Of a DNA stretch of 64,000 bases, positions 8,474-17,463 are shown piece after piece. This stretch comes from Caldalkalibacillus mannanilyticus JCM 10596 (GTDB lineage: Bacteria; Bacillota; Bacilli; Caldalkalibacillales; JCM-10596): the NCBI RefSeq assembly GCF_000615945.1, contig NZ_BAMO01000010.1, positions 1 through 64,000 on the forward strand. The letters are read 5' to 3'. Both the position numbers and the translations under genes were made by a program. Numbering within the stretch: position 1 is the first letter of the stretch; each line of letters starts with the position of its first letter. The notes under the pieces were generated by a model that saw nothing but the letters and a program-made list of their open reading frames with translations, was not told the origin of the DNA and did no database searches.

Positions 8474-9343
8474 ATGGTAGAGAACACGAGATATGGAAAT
8501 AAAGTTATCTGGGCAGTGATCATTGTTTGTATTCTTTCTGCTCTAGCAAACTTTCTTCCTATCGATAGTGTTGAAGCCAATAACCAATTTACAATTCAAA
8601 TGGATGGAAAACGCTTAGAGATACCAGAGAACTTAGGTATCATTAAAGATGGCAGAGTTTTTGTGCCTATACGTTTTATTGCAGAGGAATTACATGCGCA
8701 TGTTCATTGGGATTCGGCTCAACAAAAAGTAACCATTGATCAGAATCAGAACAAAATTACATTATGGATTGGTTCGCATTTATACCGACTGAATGAGGTA
8801 AAAAGAACGGTTGATGTGACCCCTTTTATTCATCAGAATCGAGCATTGGTTCCTTTACGCTTTGTTTCTGAAGCTTTAGGACTTCAAGTGCATTGGGACC
8901 CGGCAAGGAAGGTTGTTTCACTAAATTCATCGGGAGTCGCTCAGCAAAGTCTAGCAAGTCGTTCGGCAGATCGTATCTCCAATGATGTCTATTTTTTAGC
9001 GAAGATTATTCATGCCGAAGCAAGAGGAGAAAGCTTACTTGGACAAGTAGCAGTTGGAGCTGTTGTACTTAACCGAGTAAAAAGTAGAGATTTTCCGAAT
9101 ACGATTTACGAAGTGATTGTAGAAAAAACAGGACCTTATTATCAATTTGAAGCGGTCCAAAATGGCAGTTTCTTTCGCTTAGAGCCAGATACCAATGCTA
9201 TTACAGCAGCGAAAAGAGCTATTGGTGGTGAAGATCCAACCAAAGGTGCCTTGTTCTTTCATAATCCAACAATCAGCAAGAGTCCATTTATGGCATCCAA
9301 ACCCGTTGCGGTTCGCATAGGGAAACATGACTTTTTGTATTAG
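8474..9343 (+). CDS. SleB/CwlJ-type cell wall hydrolase with copper-amine-oxidase-like N-terminal repeats
   Basis: A 289-residue exported protein. A hydrophobic signal/anchor segment spans residues about 12-36 and ends near VEAN. Next come two short copper amine oxidase N-terminal-like repeats (VPIRFIAEELHA.VHWD near 56-70 and VPLRFVSEALGLQVHWD near 117-133), a wall-associated module common in Bacillales. The C-terminal half (about 165-289) is a Hydrolase_2 domain of the SleB/CwlJ spore-cortex-lytic family, with the conserved AKIIHAEARGE active-site region. It probably cleaves peptidoglycan during germination or growth. ATG 8474 follows GGGAGG. It is monocistronic. Confidence 0.85.
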   Translation: MVENTRYGNKVIWAVIIVCILSALANFLPIDSVEANNQFTIQMDGKRLEIPENLGIIKDGRVFVPIRFIAEELHAHVHWDSAQQKVTIDQNQNKITLWIGSHLYRLNEVKRTVDVTPFIHQNRALVPLRFVSEALGLQVHWDPARKVVSLNSSGVAQQSLASRSADRISNDVYFLAKIIHAEARGESLLGQVAVGAVVLNRVKSRDFPNTIYEVIVEKTGPYYQFEAVQNGSFFRLEPDTNAITAAKRAIGGEDPTKGALFFHNPTISKSPFMASKPVAVRIGKHDFLY

Positions 9344-9446
9344 CTTCCATTTTTTAATCTCGAAACATTTGACCTAAAAAAGGAAGTATTCACTTTGTGT
9401 CGAATATAAAAATGGTAGAAGGAATGCAAGTGAAGGTGGGATCAGG

Positions 9447-10058
9447 ATGCCAAAGGTGGAAGATAAAAAGGCAAAGGAAAAAATAATAGATGCAGCTATT
9501 GACCTCTTTTATTTCCAAGGTTTCAAGGGGACATCGGTCAGACAAATTGCAGAAAAGGCGAATGTGAACCTTGCTCTTATTTCCTATCATTTTGGAGGAA
9601 AAAGAGGTCTGTTAGAGCAGCTGATGGTCCGCTTTTATGAGGGTTACTTTCAGTCTATTCATAGAGAAGCTGAAAGAGAAGATTCTGCCCTGTCAGCACA
9701 TGAGGATCTGATTCAGGCAGTAAGATCCGCTTTCAGCTATTTATTCGAAGATTATCAAATGACACGGTTTATTTACCGTGAGCTAACGATGGATTCAATG
9801 CTAGTAAGGGAAGTAATGACCTTGTATTTGAGTCAAGAAAAATACTATTACATGTCCTTACTCGAACATGCCATCGATCGTACCAAAAACCAGATCACTG
9901 ATTTAGAAATTGTGGTCTTGCAATTGTTGAATATGCTCTATATGCCCTTTTTACAGCCTCAGGTCATTAGAGAGGTTTATTATATAGAACCTCATGGTGA
10001 AGAGTTCAAGCAGAGATATTTAACACAGATAGAAAACTGGATTATAAACAATCTTTGA
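9447..10058 (+). CDS. refZ: TetR-family regulator RefZ (YttP)
   Basis: A 203-residue TetR-type DNA-binding protein with the helix-turn-helix near residues 10-55 (FKGTSVRQIAEKANVNLALISYHF). Along its length it resembles B. subtilis RefZ, including the YRELTMDS and PFLQPQ..REVYY blocks. RefZ binds palindromes flanking the chromosome origin and helps position the cell-division ring at sporulation. The gene lies between dgcP and hisJ as in B. subtilis. Its last 17 bases overlap the end of the convergent hisJ. ATG 9447 follows AAGGTGGGATC. Confidence 0.88.
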   Translation: MPKVEDKKAKEKIIDAAIDLFYFQGFKGTSVRQIAEKANVNLALISYHFGGKRGLLEQLMVRFYEGYFQSIHREAEREDSALSAHEDLIQAVRSAFSYLFEDYQMTRFIYRELTMDSMLVREVMTLYLSQEKYYYMSLLEHAIDRTKNQITDLEIVVLQLLNMLYMPFLQPQVIREVYYIEPHGEEFKQRYLTQIENWIINNL

Positions 10059-10851
10059 TAAATTGGTCATAATGAAGACCTACTGTTTTAGCCTGATGTG
10101 AATCCGAGCCATAAACAAAAGGGATTCTTAATTTTTTTGCCTCGACTAGAATATCAGCAGAAGGATATACCTCTTGGCATAAGGGTTTACTTAAACCCGC
10201 CGTGTTGTAATCTAACTGATAGCCTCTGCGCTCTATCTCCTGTAAAATAAATAGAATGTGAGACCACCAGATATCCTTTTGTATGGAAGGGTATTTTTTT
10301 TTGAATTTTTCTATGACAGTAAGATGTCCCATTCGACGTGGTTTGTACTTCCCTAGCTCCGCTGTGACTGCTTTATAATAGGTCTGGTAGTAATGGAGAT
10401 AGACTTGATCTACGCTTCCTAGAGGTGCTAGAATATCCTGTTCAAAATGCTCAGGACTATAATCAACACAAGTCCAAGTTCCTTTTACTGGTAGGAAATG
10501 AACAGAGAGAATCGCATCGTCTACATAAGGACCAACCTCATTTAAAAAGTCAGTTGTTTCCTTTTCATACCCTTCCAGGAAGTCAACTTCAAAGCCTGTA
10601 TAGATCAGGATGTCTTTTTCATATTCTTTTTTCAGCTTTTGGCAATCATTCAAATAACTCTCTAGATCTTCCCATTTCATGGCACTGTCTTGAAGAGGAA
10701 CAGGATCATGAAATGTTTTGGGAAGAGGAGCATGTTCCGTAATACTATAGCAATCGAAGCCTTGCGAAATCGCTTGTTCAATATATTTCTTTAGTGGGTC
10801 TATGCTACCATGGGGGCAGTAAGGGGTATGTGTGTGTCCATCCCATTTCAA
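10042..10851 (-). CDS. hisJ: Histidinol-phosphatase (PHP family)
   Basis: A 269-residue PHP-domain phosphatase that removes phosphate from L-histidinol phosphate in histidine synthesis, using a trinuclear metal site. The ligands are visible: HTHT at residues 6-9, ITEHAPL near 38, the conserved DDAILSVHFL near 118 and SDSHQAKTVG near the C terminus. Length and motifs fit HisJ/HisK of Bacillus. The minus-strand ATG at 10851 lies close after a GGAGGATTTACTTTGA ribosome site. It converges with refZ and overlaps it by 17 bases. Confidence 0.9.
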   Translation of the reverse strand: MKWDGHTHTPYCPHGSIDPLKKYIEQAISQGFDCYSITEHAPLPKTFHDPVPLQDSAMKWEDLESYLNDCQKLKKEYEKDILIYTGFEVDFLEGYEKETTDFLNEVGPYVDDAILSVHFLPVKGTWTCVDYSPEHFEQDILAPLGSVDQVYLHYYQTYYKAVTAELGKYKPRRMGHLTVIEKFKKKYPSIQKDIWWSHILFILQEIERRGYQLDYNTAGLSKPLCQEVYPSADILVEAKKLRIPFVYGSDSHQAKTVGLHYDQFIKDCL

Positions 10852-11030
10852 AGTAAATCCTCCTCTTGCGCAAAAAATATTCGCTCGTATAATAGAACTT
10901 GAAACTATTTTAACATTAGAGAAGAAAAAAGTAATTTAATTGTAGAAAATTATTGTCGATAGCAGGGATTTCATGTCGTAAACTAGAATAGTATAGATTA
11001 ATGTTAAAACCAGAAAGGAACTTTTGATGT

Positions 11031-13283
11031 ATGACCAAGAACAAGCTGACTTTTAAGATAACGATCCTTCTATTATGCCTATTATTTACTAGTTTACATA
11101 CAGTCTATGCTCAATTTCCAGAGAAAGGGGATCAGCTAGTTATTGATTCCACAGGAAAGCTGGAGAAAGCGGAAGTAAAAAGACTACACGAATATATTGA
11201 TTCTTTATCGAATTCATATACGGTTGTGTTCCTGGACAAGCTGGAGAAGGATGGAACGGAATACACAACGGAATTATTTGCACATTATTCTTTAGGAACG
11301 GCTGACACCCTTTTGGTCATCGATGTTACTGAAGCAGAACTTTACTATGCTTATGGGAACGAAATGACTAGAAAAGGTTTAACCGATGAAATTATTGACG
11401 CAAAGAAAAATAGCATTTTCTCGTCGTATGCCAAAAAAGGGGAAACCTTGATCGCAGTGACCAATTTTATCCGCACAGTGGAATTAGAGCTAGAAAACAT
11501 TGCTGCTAAGAGAGAACGAGAGTCGGGCATCGTCGTTGGTGGACAAGAAGGGGAAGGGAATGAAGAGAAAGAGGAAGAAAGCTCCTCAACATGGGGAAAA
11601 GTCACGATGTATAGTATCGTTCTTCTTCTGCTCGCCTTTGCTGGTAGCTTCCTTGTTAGACGAAATCTAAAAAAGAAGGTTGATGAATTAGAAGCTAGTA
11701 AAATTCAATTAGAGAATCGCCCCTTTACAGCAGAATTGTCAAGGGTAAAAGGGCTTAAGATGGCTGGAGAAACAGAAGCTAGATTTGAAAAATGGCGTGG
11801 GGAATGGGAAGAAATTGTTACGGTGACCCTACCTGATATCGAAGAAACCCTTGTTGATATTGATGAATATGCAGATAGCTATCGTTTCTTCAAAGCCAAG
11901 GGCTTGATCAAGGAAACAAAGACTCGTCTAGAGGGGATTGAGCACTCATTAGATCGAATCATTCAAGAAATTGACGAACTGACATCCAGTGAAAAAAACA
12001 ATCGCTTTAAAGTAGAGGAATTGCATGAAGAATTACAAAAAATAAAATCCTTACTACAAAAAAATTCATTGTTGCTAGGAGTTTCCTACCCACTCTGGTA
12101 TGAAAAATTCAAAAAAGCAACAGGCTGGTTTGATAGTTTCAATGAGGCGCAAGAAGGTGGGGATTATCTTAGTGCCAATGATATCCTGCAAGCGATTGAA
12201 GAGGTTTTTCAACAAATAAAAGAAGCCATTGAGGTTATACCTGAGCTGGTAAAAGAAGTAGAAAACAGAATTCCGCAGCAAATCAAGGAAGTAGAATATG
12301 CAGTTGCTGAAATGAAAGAAAAGGGCTATGTCTTAGAGCATACTACCGTACATGAGAGAATCACAGCTCTCCAGAAAAAAAGAGAAGTTGTACAGTATTT
12401 AGAAAATGGTCAAATTAAGGAAACTCAAGATTGGATCGCTCAGACACTCCAAGAAATAGAGGATCTATTTCATTTATTGGAAGAGGAAGTTGAATCGAAG
12501 GCATTTGTTTTACAATATTTCCAATCCTTAGAACCCCTGCTAAATGAAATAACTACTAGAATTGAGCAATTAACACTAGACATTGAGAATACCAAACATT
12601 CCTACACTTGGGAATCTGAATGGGAAGAGAAATTCACACAGATTAAAGCAGTGTACGAGGAATTGAAAACGGCTTACGATGAGCTTCAAGTCCATCAAGA
12701 GAACCTACAACAAACGTATCCTCAAGTAAAACCCATACTAACGGCGTTTCAAGAAAAAGTGGAGAAGTTCGATGGTTCAGCTATTGAGATTGCTGAGATA
12801 TTGAGCACACTAAAAGAGGATGAAGTGAAGGCAGGAGAAACAGCCGGACAGATAAAACAGACGATTGTGAAGGTAAAAGTCAATCTGAGAAAAAGCAATT
12901 TACCTGGAGTTCCTGAGCATTTGCAGACAGGGTTAGAAATTTCGGAGGAAGCGCTACAGGAACTATATACGGAGCTGCGAAAGGTTCCCATTGATATGAC
13001 TCGAGTCCAGTATCAGCTTCGTGAATTAAAAGCTCAAGTAGAATCGATTTCTCAAGTGACCAAAACCATTATTCATCAAGCAGAGAGAGCTGAATTATAT
13101 ATTCAATATGCCAATCGTTATCGCAGAATGAACCCAACCATTGCAGAAACGATTGATGCAGCAGAATCTGCTTTTCGAACGTATCAATATAAAGATGCCT
13201 TAGAACTAGCAGAAGATGCCTTAGAAATGGCAGATAAAAAATGGAAAGATAAATATGATGTTGAAGAAGAATCTGTTTCGTAA
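11031..13283 (+). CDS. ezrA: EzrA-like septation regulator with a secreted N-terminal TPM domain
   Basis: Residues 1-27 are a signal peptide (cut near VYA/Q). Residues about 36-150 resemble a TPM (TLP18.3/Psb32/MOLO-1) domain, with VIDSTGKLEKAEVKRL and YGNEM..KGLTDE. Residues 191-209 are a membrane span. Residues 212-750 are the cytoplasmic spectrin-like coiled coil of EzrA, a negative regulator of FtsZ ring assembly, with the diagnostic RVKGLKMAGETEARFEKWR. Normal EzrA is about 565 residues and has only a few residues before its membrane helix, so the outer domain is extra. The position after refZ-hisJ matches B. subtilis ezrA. A terminator follows directly. Confidence 0.85.
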   Translation: MTKNKLTFKITILLLCLLFTSLHTVYAQFPEKGDQLVIDSTGKLEKAEVKRLHEYIDSLSNSYTVVFLDKLEKDGTEYTTELFAHYSLGTADTLLVIDVTEAELYYAYGNEMTRKGLTDEIIDAKKNSIFSSYAKKGETLIAVTNFIRTVELELENIAAKRERESGIVVGGQEGEGNEEKEEESSSTWGKVTMYSIVLLLLAFAGSFLVRRNLKKKVDELEASKIQLENRPFTAELSRVKGLKMAGETEARFEKWRGEWEEIVTVTLPDIEETLVDIDEYADSYRFFKAKGLIKETKTRLEGIEHSLDRIIQEIDELTSSEKNNRFKVEELHEELQKIKSLLQKNSLLLGVSYPLWYEKFKKATGWFDSFNEAQEGGDYLSANDILQAIEEVFQQIKEAIEVIPELVKEVENRIPQQIKEVEYAVAEMKEKGYVLEHTTVHERITALQKKREVVQYLENGQIKETQDWIAQTLQEIEDLFHLLEEEVESKAFVLQYFQSLEPLLNEITTRIEQLTLDIENTKHSYTWESEWEEKFTQIKAVYEELKTAYDELQVHQENLQQTYPQVKPILTAFQEKVEKFDGSAIEIAEILSTLKEDEVKAGETAGQIKQTIVKVKVNLRKSNLPGVPEHLQTGLEISEEALQELYTELRKVPIDMTRVQYQLRELKAQVESISQVTKTIIHQAERAELYIQYANRYRRMNPTIAETIDAAESAFRTYQYKDALELAEDALEMADKKWKDKYDVEEESVS

Positions 13284-13287
13284 TGTT

Positions 13288-13316
13288 AGCTGATGGACTA
13301 TCCATCAGCTTTTTTT
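13288..13316 (+). terminator. Terminator after ezrA
   Basis: A perfect 10-bp stem (AGCTGATGGA / TCCATCAGCT) with a 3-base loop is followed by six T. It separates ezrA from the motor genes. Confidence 0.9.
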
Positions 13317-13411
13317 GTTTGTTTTCTTTCTATGCTTTTCCTCATGTTTGGACAATAGCTGAATATAATGATAGCAATGAAACTCTCTTCACTAAAAAGG
13401 AGTTGGACAGA

Positions 13412-15007
13412 ATGGAGTTTAGCTATACATTTTATCTCATGGTAGGTTTAATTCTATGGATCGGTTTAATTGGCATGGTGGGAAATCTGCAATTAGCCAA
13501 TTTTTATCGGCAGTGGTTAGAGAAAGTAAAAGGGCTGGAAAGAAAACCAATTCAGCTCCCTCAAGGAGCAACAGACGATATGCTTGAAGAAATGATTTCC
13601 GAATACAGTACACATCGAACAGAGGGAATTGAACAAGTGAATACGCAGGCGATTATTGAGGGGATTGTCTACCAGAAACAAATCTATTTATTTGGAATGT
13701 TTCGCTTGCCTGTAGGAGTTGTAGAAAGAGTTCTGACACAGCTTCCCTCATGGGCGATTATTATTGGTTTGCTTGGAACCTTCTCTGGGCTTACTCTCGC
13801 CTTATTTGCCATGCAAGGTACTCTCCTGCAATTAGGAACAGAGAGTGGAGCTGAGGTGATCTCCGTATCAACAATTGTGACTGCTATTGCTGAGCCTTTC
13901 AAAGGGATGAGCTTTGCTTTTATTACTAGTATCGCTGGAATCGGTGTGGCATTTATGATTCATGTCCTTCAGTCAGGACTCTTCTCTAAACTAGGTGTAG
14001 GCCCTAGCTATGCTCAATTAAAGCAGCTATTCCTGACAAAGTGTGAAAGTCTGCTAGATCATCAGGTACAGCAGCTGGTTCAAAAACAAAAGCCGAAGGA
14101 TTCAATGGAAAAAATATTGGATCGCTTAGTAGATAAGGTGAAGGAGAGCTTTGACCAGAGTGTCGATCGCTTTGGGACAGAGATTATTAAGATGACTCAT
14201 CAATTAGAAGGAAGTGTTGAAGGGTTAGGAAAAGTAGTAGAGCAATCGCTTCATTTCACAGAACAATTTAATCAAGGAACTTCTGAACTAACTCAATTTG
14301 GTCAGGTGTTAGAAAAATCTATTTCTTCTTTTCACCAGCATGAAGCTCAGGTGGCTCAGAGGATAGAGCAATTAGCCAAACAGATTCAAGCCTTACAGCA
14401 TGAATTAAAACAACTGACAACAAAAAGCTTGGAGGGACATCAGCAGCTTCAACGTATCGTTGAACGATCGGATCAAATGATGCAGCAATCGGCACGTAAG
14501 GGAGAAGAAATGTATCAGTTTTTCCAGAAGCAGATGGAGGAATCTCAGCGCAGATTTCATGAAAGGTATGCGGAACATGAAAGAAATATGAAATTAAATC
14601 AAGAGGAATGGACCTATAAGTATCAAGAGAAGAACGATCAGTTTTCTAGAGCGGCGGAATCCTTTGGTCAAGCAGTACAAAATCTAGAACGACAATGGGC
14701 AGATGGATTAGAGCGATTCAAGAGAGAGGTGACTAGCCAATGGGGACAATTGCTAGAAAAGCATTTAGGGCGTCAAAACACTCAAGGACAAGATAAGGAA
14801 TTACGTGAAATTGTCCGGGAATTAGGCACGCTTCAGCATGTACTAGAGCGAGAATTTCAGCAATTGAATCGCTTTACCAATGAAACCTATCAAGTTTTGA
14901 TCAGTATGTATGAATGGGGACGTTCCCAAATGAGTCAAAACCATAGTCAACGATATGATCCTCCTGAAGCTACACGTTCACCCATAGCACGAGAACGTAG
15001 ATATTAG
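13412..15007 (+). CDS. MotA/TolQ/ExbB-family proton channel protein with long coiled-coil tail (ZorA-like)
   Basis: A 531-residue inner-membrane motor stator subunit. Membrane helices lie near residues 7-27, 112-135 (LPSWAIIIGLLGTFSGLTLA, the typical TolQ/ExbB/MotA helix) and 165-187. They are followed by about 330 cytoplasmic residues that are Gln/Glu-rich and predicted coiled coil. This plan of a short channel with a very long tail is that of ZorA of Zorya systems. The frame opens at 13283, but AAGGAG at 13397-13402 marks ATG 13412. The next gene, 19 bases later, encodes the MotB/OmpA partner. No ZorC, ZorD or ZorE is present, so calling it defence would be unsupported. Confidence 0.8.
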   Translation: MEFSYTFYLMVGLILWIGLIGMVGNLQLANFYRQWLEKVKGLERKPIQLPQGATDDMLEEMISEYSTHRTEGIEQVNTQAIIEGIVYQKQIYLFGMFRLPVGVVERVLTQLPSWAIIIGLLGTFSGLTLALFAMQGTLLQLGTESGAEVISVSTIVTAIAEPFKGMSFAFITSIAGIGVAFMIHVLQSGLFSKLGVGPSYAQLKQLFLTKCESLLDHQVQQLVQKQKPKDSMEKILDRLVDKVKESFDQSVDRFGTEIIKMTHQLEGSVEGLGKVVEQSLHFTEQFNQGTSELTQFGQVLEKSISSFHQHEAQVAQRIEQLAKQIQALQHELKQLTTKSLEGHQQLQRIVERSDQMMQQSARKGEEMYQFFQKQMEESQRRFHERYAEHERNMKLNQEEWTYKYQEKNDQFSRAAESFGQAVQNLERQWADGLERFKREVTSQWGQLLEKHLGRQNTQGQDKELREIVRELGTLQHVLEREFQQLNRFTNETYQVLISMYEWGRSQMSQNHSQRYDPPEATRSPIARERRY

Positions 15008-15026
15008 AAGAGGGGTGTGAAGCAAG

Positions 15027-15719
15027 ATGAAGGGAAGGAAAAGTTATTTTCGAGAGGAAGGAGAAACATCTTCATTCTGGCCGTCTTTTACAGATATGAT
15101 GTCAACCATTGTTCTTGTCATGCTTTTTGTCGCCCTTATTGCGTTTGTTCAAAGTATCTTTGATGCCTATGAACAACGTGAAATCAAACGAGAAATGGCG
15201 AAAGTAGCTTCGGTCAAAAAACATCTATCGGATCTGATTCAACAGGAGCTGGAGGAGAAGGTGGGAAAGGATCAAGTGGTTAGGGGACCCAATAATACAA
15301 TCTCAATTGAAGGAGATATTTTGTTTGAAACGGGAAGTGCTGAAGTGAGTGATCGTGGCAAAGAAGTCTTGTTTCCACTTGCTCATGCCTTAGAGAAAAT
15401 ATTGATGAATCCTGATGTCAATGAGTATTTATATATTATTCTGATCGAAGGTCATACGGACCGGGTTCCTTATGATAATTGGACGTTATCTACGGAACGT
15501 GCCGTTGCCGTAGTTAAATACTTACATCAGGTGAATCCAATTCTAGCACAGGATGAGTATGCTAGGTACTTTGCTGCCACGGGCTATTCTGAGTATAAGC
15601 CAGTGACAGAAGGGACAGATCAAGAATCATTAAGAAAAAATCGAAGAATTTCATTTCAAATCATTCTTGATGATGAAAAATGGCAGCATCAATTGTCGCA
15701 GCTGATGAGCGCTCAATAG
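15027..15719 (+). CDS. OmpA/MotB-family motor protein (ZorB-like partner)
   Basis: A 230-residue protein with one N-terminal membrane helix (about 24-45) and an OmpA-like peptidoglycan-binding domain (about 90-220). Asp23, in PSFTDMM at the helix entry, is placed like the ion-carrying Asp of MotB, TolR and ZorB. The OmpA marks are clear: LFETGSAEVSDRG, IEGHTDRVP, NWTLSTERAVAVVKYL and NRRISF. It should form a proton- or sodium-driven complex anchored to the wall with the upstream protein. GAGGGGTG precedes ATG 15027. The pair probably forms its own operon behind the ezrA terminator. Confidence 0.85.
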   Translation: MKGRKSYFREEGETSSFWPSFTDMMSTIVLVMLFVALIAFVQSIFDAYEQREIKREMAKVASVKKHLSDLIQQELEEKVGKDQVVRGPNNTISIEGDILFETGSAEVSDRGKEVLFPLAHALEKILMNPDVNEYLYIILIEGHTDRVPYDNWTLSTERAVAVVKYLHQVNPILAQDEYARYFAATGYSEYKPVTEGTDQESLRKNRRISFQIILDDEKWQHQLSQLMSAQ

Positions 15720-15808
15720 CTGCATAATATTTGTGCATTTACACACCATTATCAGAAGAGTAGTATAGGGGTAGATTCATCTGAGTAGAGAAAAAAGGGG
15801 TGTTGTGT

Positions 15809-17458
15809 ATGCAAGTAAACCGTCAGGAAATCGAACAATTATTGAAGGATTTGATTCACCAATCAAGTATTGTGAATACAGATGGAGAAAGAAAAATTGC
15901 CGAAAATATCTACCGGTATATTAGCGCCCTACCTTATTTTCAAGAAAGACCAGATCAAGTGGAATTAAGCACAACATATAATGATTCAAGACATCGCTAT
16001 AATGTCCTCGCCTATGTAAAAGGGGAGGCAACTGTATCGAATGAAACCGTTATCCTAATGGGACATATGGATACAGTAGGAACAAGTGATTTTGGAAAGT
16101 GGCAGGAGATAGCAAATGATCCTGACCGTTTAAAAGAAATATACCAAAAAGAAGGAGTGCCCAATGAAATAAGAGAGCATGCCCTTTCTTCAGATTGGAT
16201 GTTTGGGCGAGGAAGCCTTGATATGAAAAGCGGTGTGGCAAGCCATTTGTATCTATTGAAGCACTTTGCAGAGCATCCCAAGGAACTAAAAGGAAATCTC
16301 CTTGTTCTGATTGAGTGTGATGAAGAGGATAGTTCCAATGGGATACGTTCAGCATTAAAGGATCTACGGCGAATCAAGGATCGAGAGGATTTTGAATATA
16401 TTGCAGCGATCAATTCAGATTATACCTCACCGAGATTTCAGGGGGATGAAAATCGCTATATTTATACAGGAACCGTTGGGAAGCTTCTCCCTACTTTTTT
16501 CATTGCGGGAAAAGAAACACATGTAGGGCAAGTTTTTGAGGGCTTTGATCCTAATCTTATTATTTCTGAGCTGACGAAGGAAATTGATTATAATCCTTTG
16601 CTTAGTGATGAGATGCATGGAGAATGGACGTTACCGCCTGTTTCTCTGAAACAGACGGATTTAAAGCCTTTTTATGATGTTCAGACACCTCTTTCTGCTT
16701 TTGTGTACTATAATTTTTTTGTGCATTCATGGTCACCCAAAGAAGTGCTTGATAGATTGGAGATCCATGCAAATAGAGCGTTTGAACAAGCTATCAGAAC
16801 CTATTCAGAGCGTTATGAATTGTATTGTAAACTAAGTGGTGAGCCTTATAAACCGGTTCAAATAAAGCCAAGAGTATATAGTTTCGAAAAGTATTATACT
16901 TGGCTGAAAGAAGAGCATGGTGAAGCTTTTGAAAAAGAGATTGGCAAACTTTGCGAAAAGATCATGAAGGAGCCTGACATGGATATTCGCAAATTCTCTT
17001 GTCGTGTTGTTGATGAAATATGGAGATGGGACCAGACTAAGGAACCTGTTATCATCTTATTCTACTCTAATATTTATTATCCTAGAGTCGCATTTACAGA
17101 GGATTCTGTACTAGGAAACCGTTTGCTACAAGCTATAGATTCAGCGGTTGATCATGTACAACCCTATCACCCGAAGCAAATTCTTTCTAGGCAATTCTTT
17201 CCCTATATTTCTGATATGAGCTTTATGGCAGTCAGTGATGATGATGAAAGCTTAGCATACTTAGACAGAAATATGCCAACCTGGGGCGAGGAGTATCGCT
17301 TAAATGTAGAAGATATCAAAGCGCTTAATGTGCCTGTGTGTAATATTGGACCTTATGGCTTTGATGCGCATAAAAAGTACGAAAGGGTGGAGTTGTCCTA
17401 TTCCTTAGAAATTGTCCCATTTCTAACATACAGTGTGATACGCCGTTTATGCAAATAA
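15809..17458 (+). CDS. M20-family peptidase, RocB-like
   Basis: A 549-residue zinc peptidase-fold protein similar to RocB of the Bacillus arginine/ornithine catabolic operon, whose exact reaction is not established. Metal-site blocks are GHMDTVG (near residue 86), GRGSLDMKSG (near 135) and ECDEEDSSNG (near 168). Further family-specific sequence runs to the C terminus, so it is longer than ordinary M20 exopeptidases. An in-frame GTG at 15800 overlaps the AAGGGG ribosome site; ATG 15809 is the better start. It is not accompanied by other roc genes. It ends 5 bases from the convergent neuD-like gene. Confidence 0.82.
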   Translation: MQVNRQEIEQLLKDLIHQSSIVNTDGERKIAENIYRYISALPYFQERPDQVELSTTYNDSRHRYNVLAYVKGEATVSNETVILMGHMDTVGTSDFGKWQEIANDPDRLKEIYQKEGVPNEIREHALSSDWMFGRGSLDMKSGVASHLYLLKHFAEHPKELKGNLLVLIECDEEDSSNGIRSALKDLRRIKDREDFEYIAAINSDYTSPRFQGDENRYIYTGTVGKLLPTFFIAGKETHVGQVFEGFDPNLIISELTKEIDYNPLLSDEMHGEWTLPPVSLKQTDLKPFYDVQTPLSAFVYYNFFVHSWSPKEVLDRLEIHANRAFEQAIRTYSERYELYCKLSGEPYKPVQIKPRVYSFEKYYTWLKEEHGEAFEKEIGKLCEKIMKEPDMDIRKFSCRVVDEIWRWDQTKEPVIILFYSNIYYPRVAFTEDSVLGNRLLQAIDSAVDHVQPYHPKQILSRQFFPYISDMSFMAVSDDDESLAYLDRNMPTWGEEYRLNVEDIKALNVPVCNIGPYGFDAHKKYERVELSYSLEIVPFLTYSVIRRLCK

Positions 17459-17463
17459 GCTCG

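Noticed and set aside
13348-13369. Promoter TTGGAC/TATAAT before the ZorA-like gene
   Set aside because: The spacer is only 10 bases, too short for a sigma-A promoter; the -10 alone is not enough.
13412-15719. Complete Zorya defence system
   Set aside because: Only ZorA/ZorB-like genes are present; no ZorC, ZorD or ZorE-like gene nearby, so a defence call is not supported.
16012-16413. Two minus-strand frames (133 and 101 codons) inside the rocB-like gene
   Set aside because: Antisense shadows of a well-supported M20 peptidase gene, without ribosome sites or recognisable domains.
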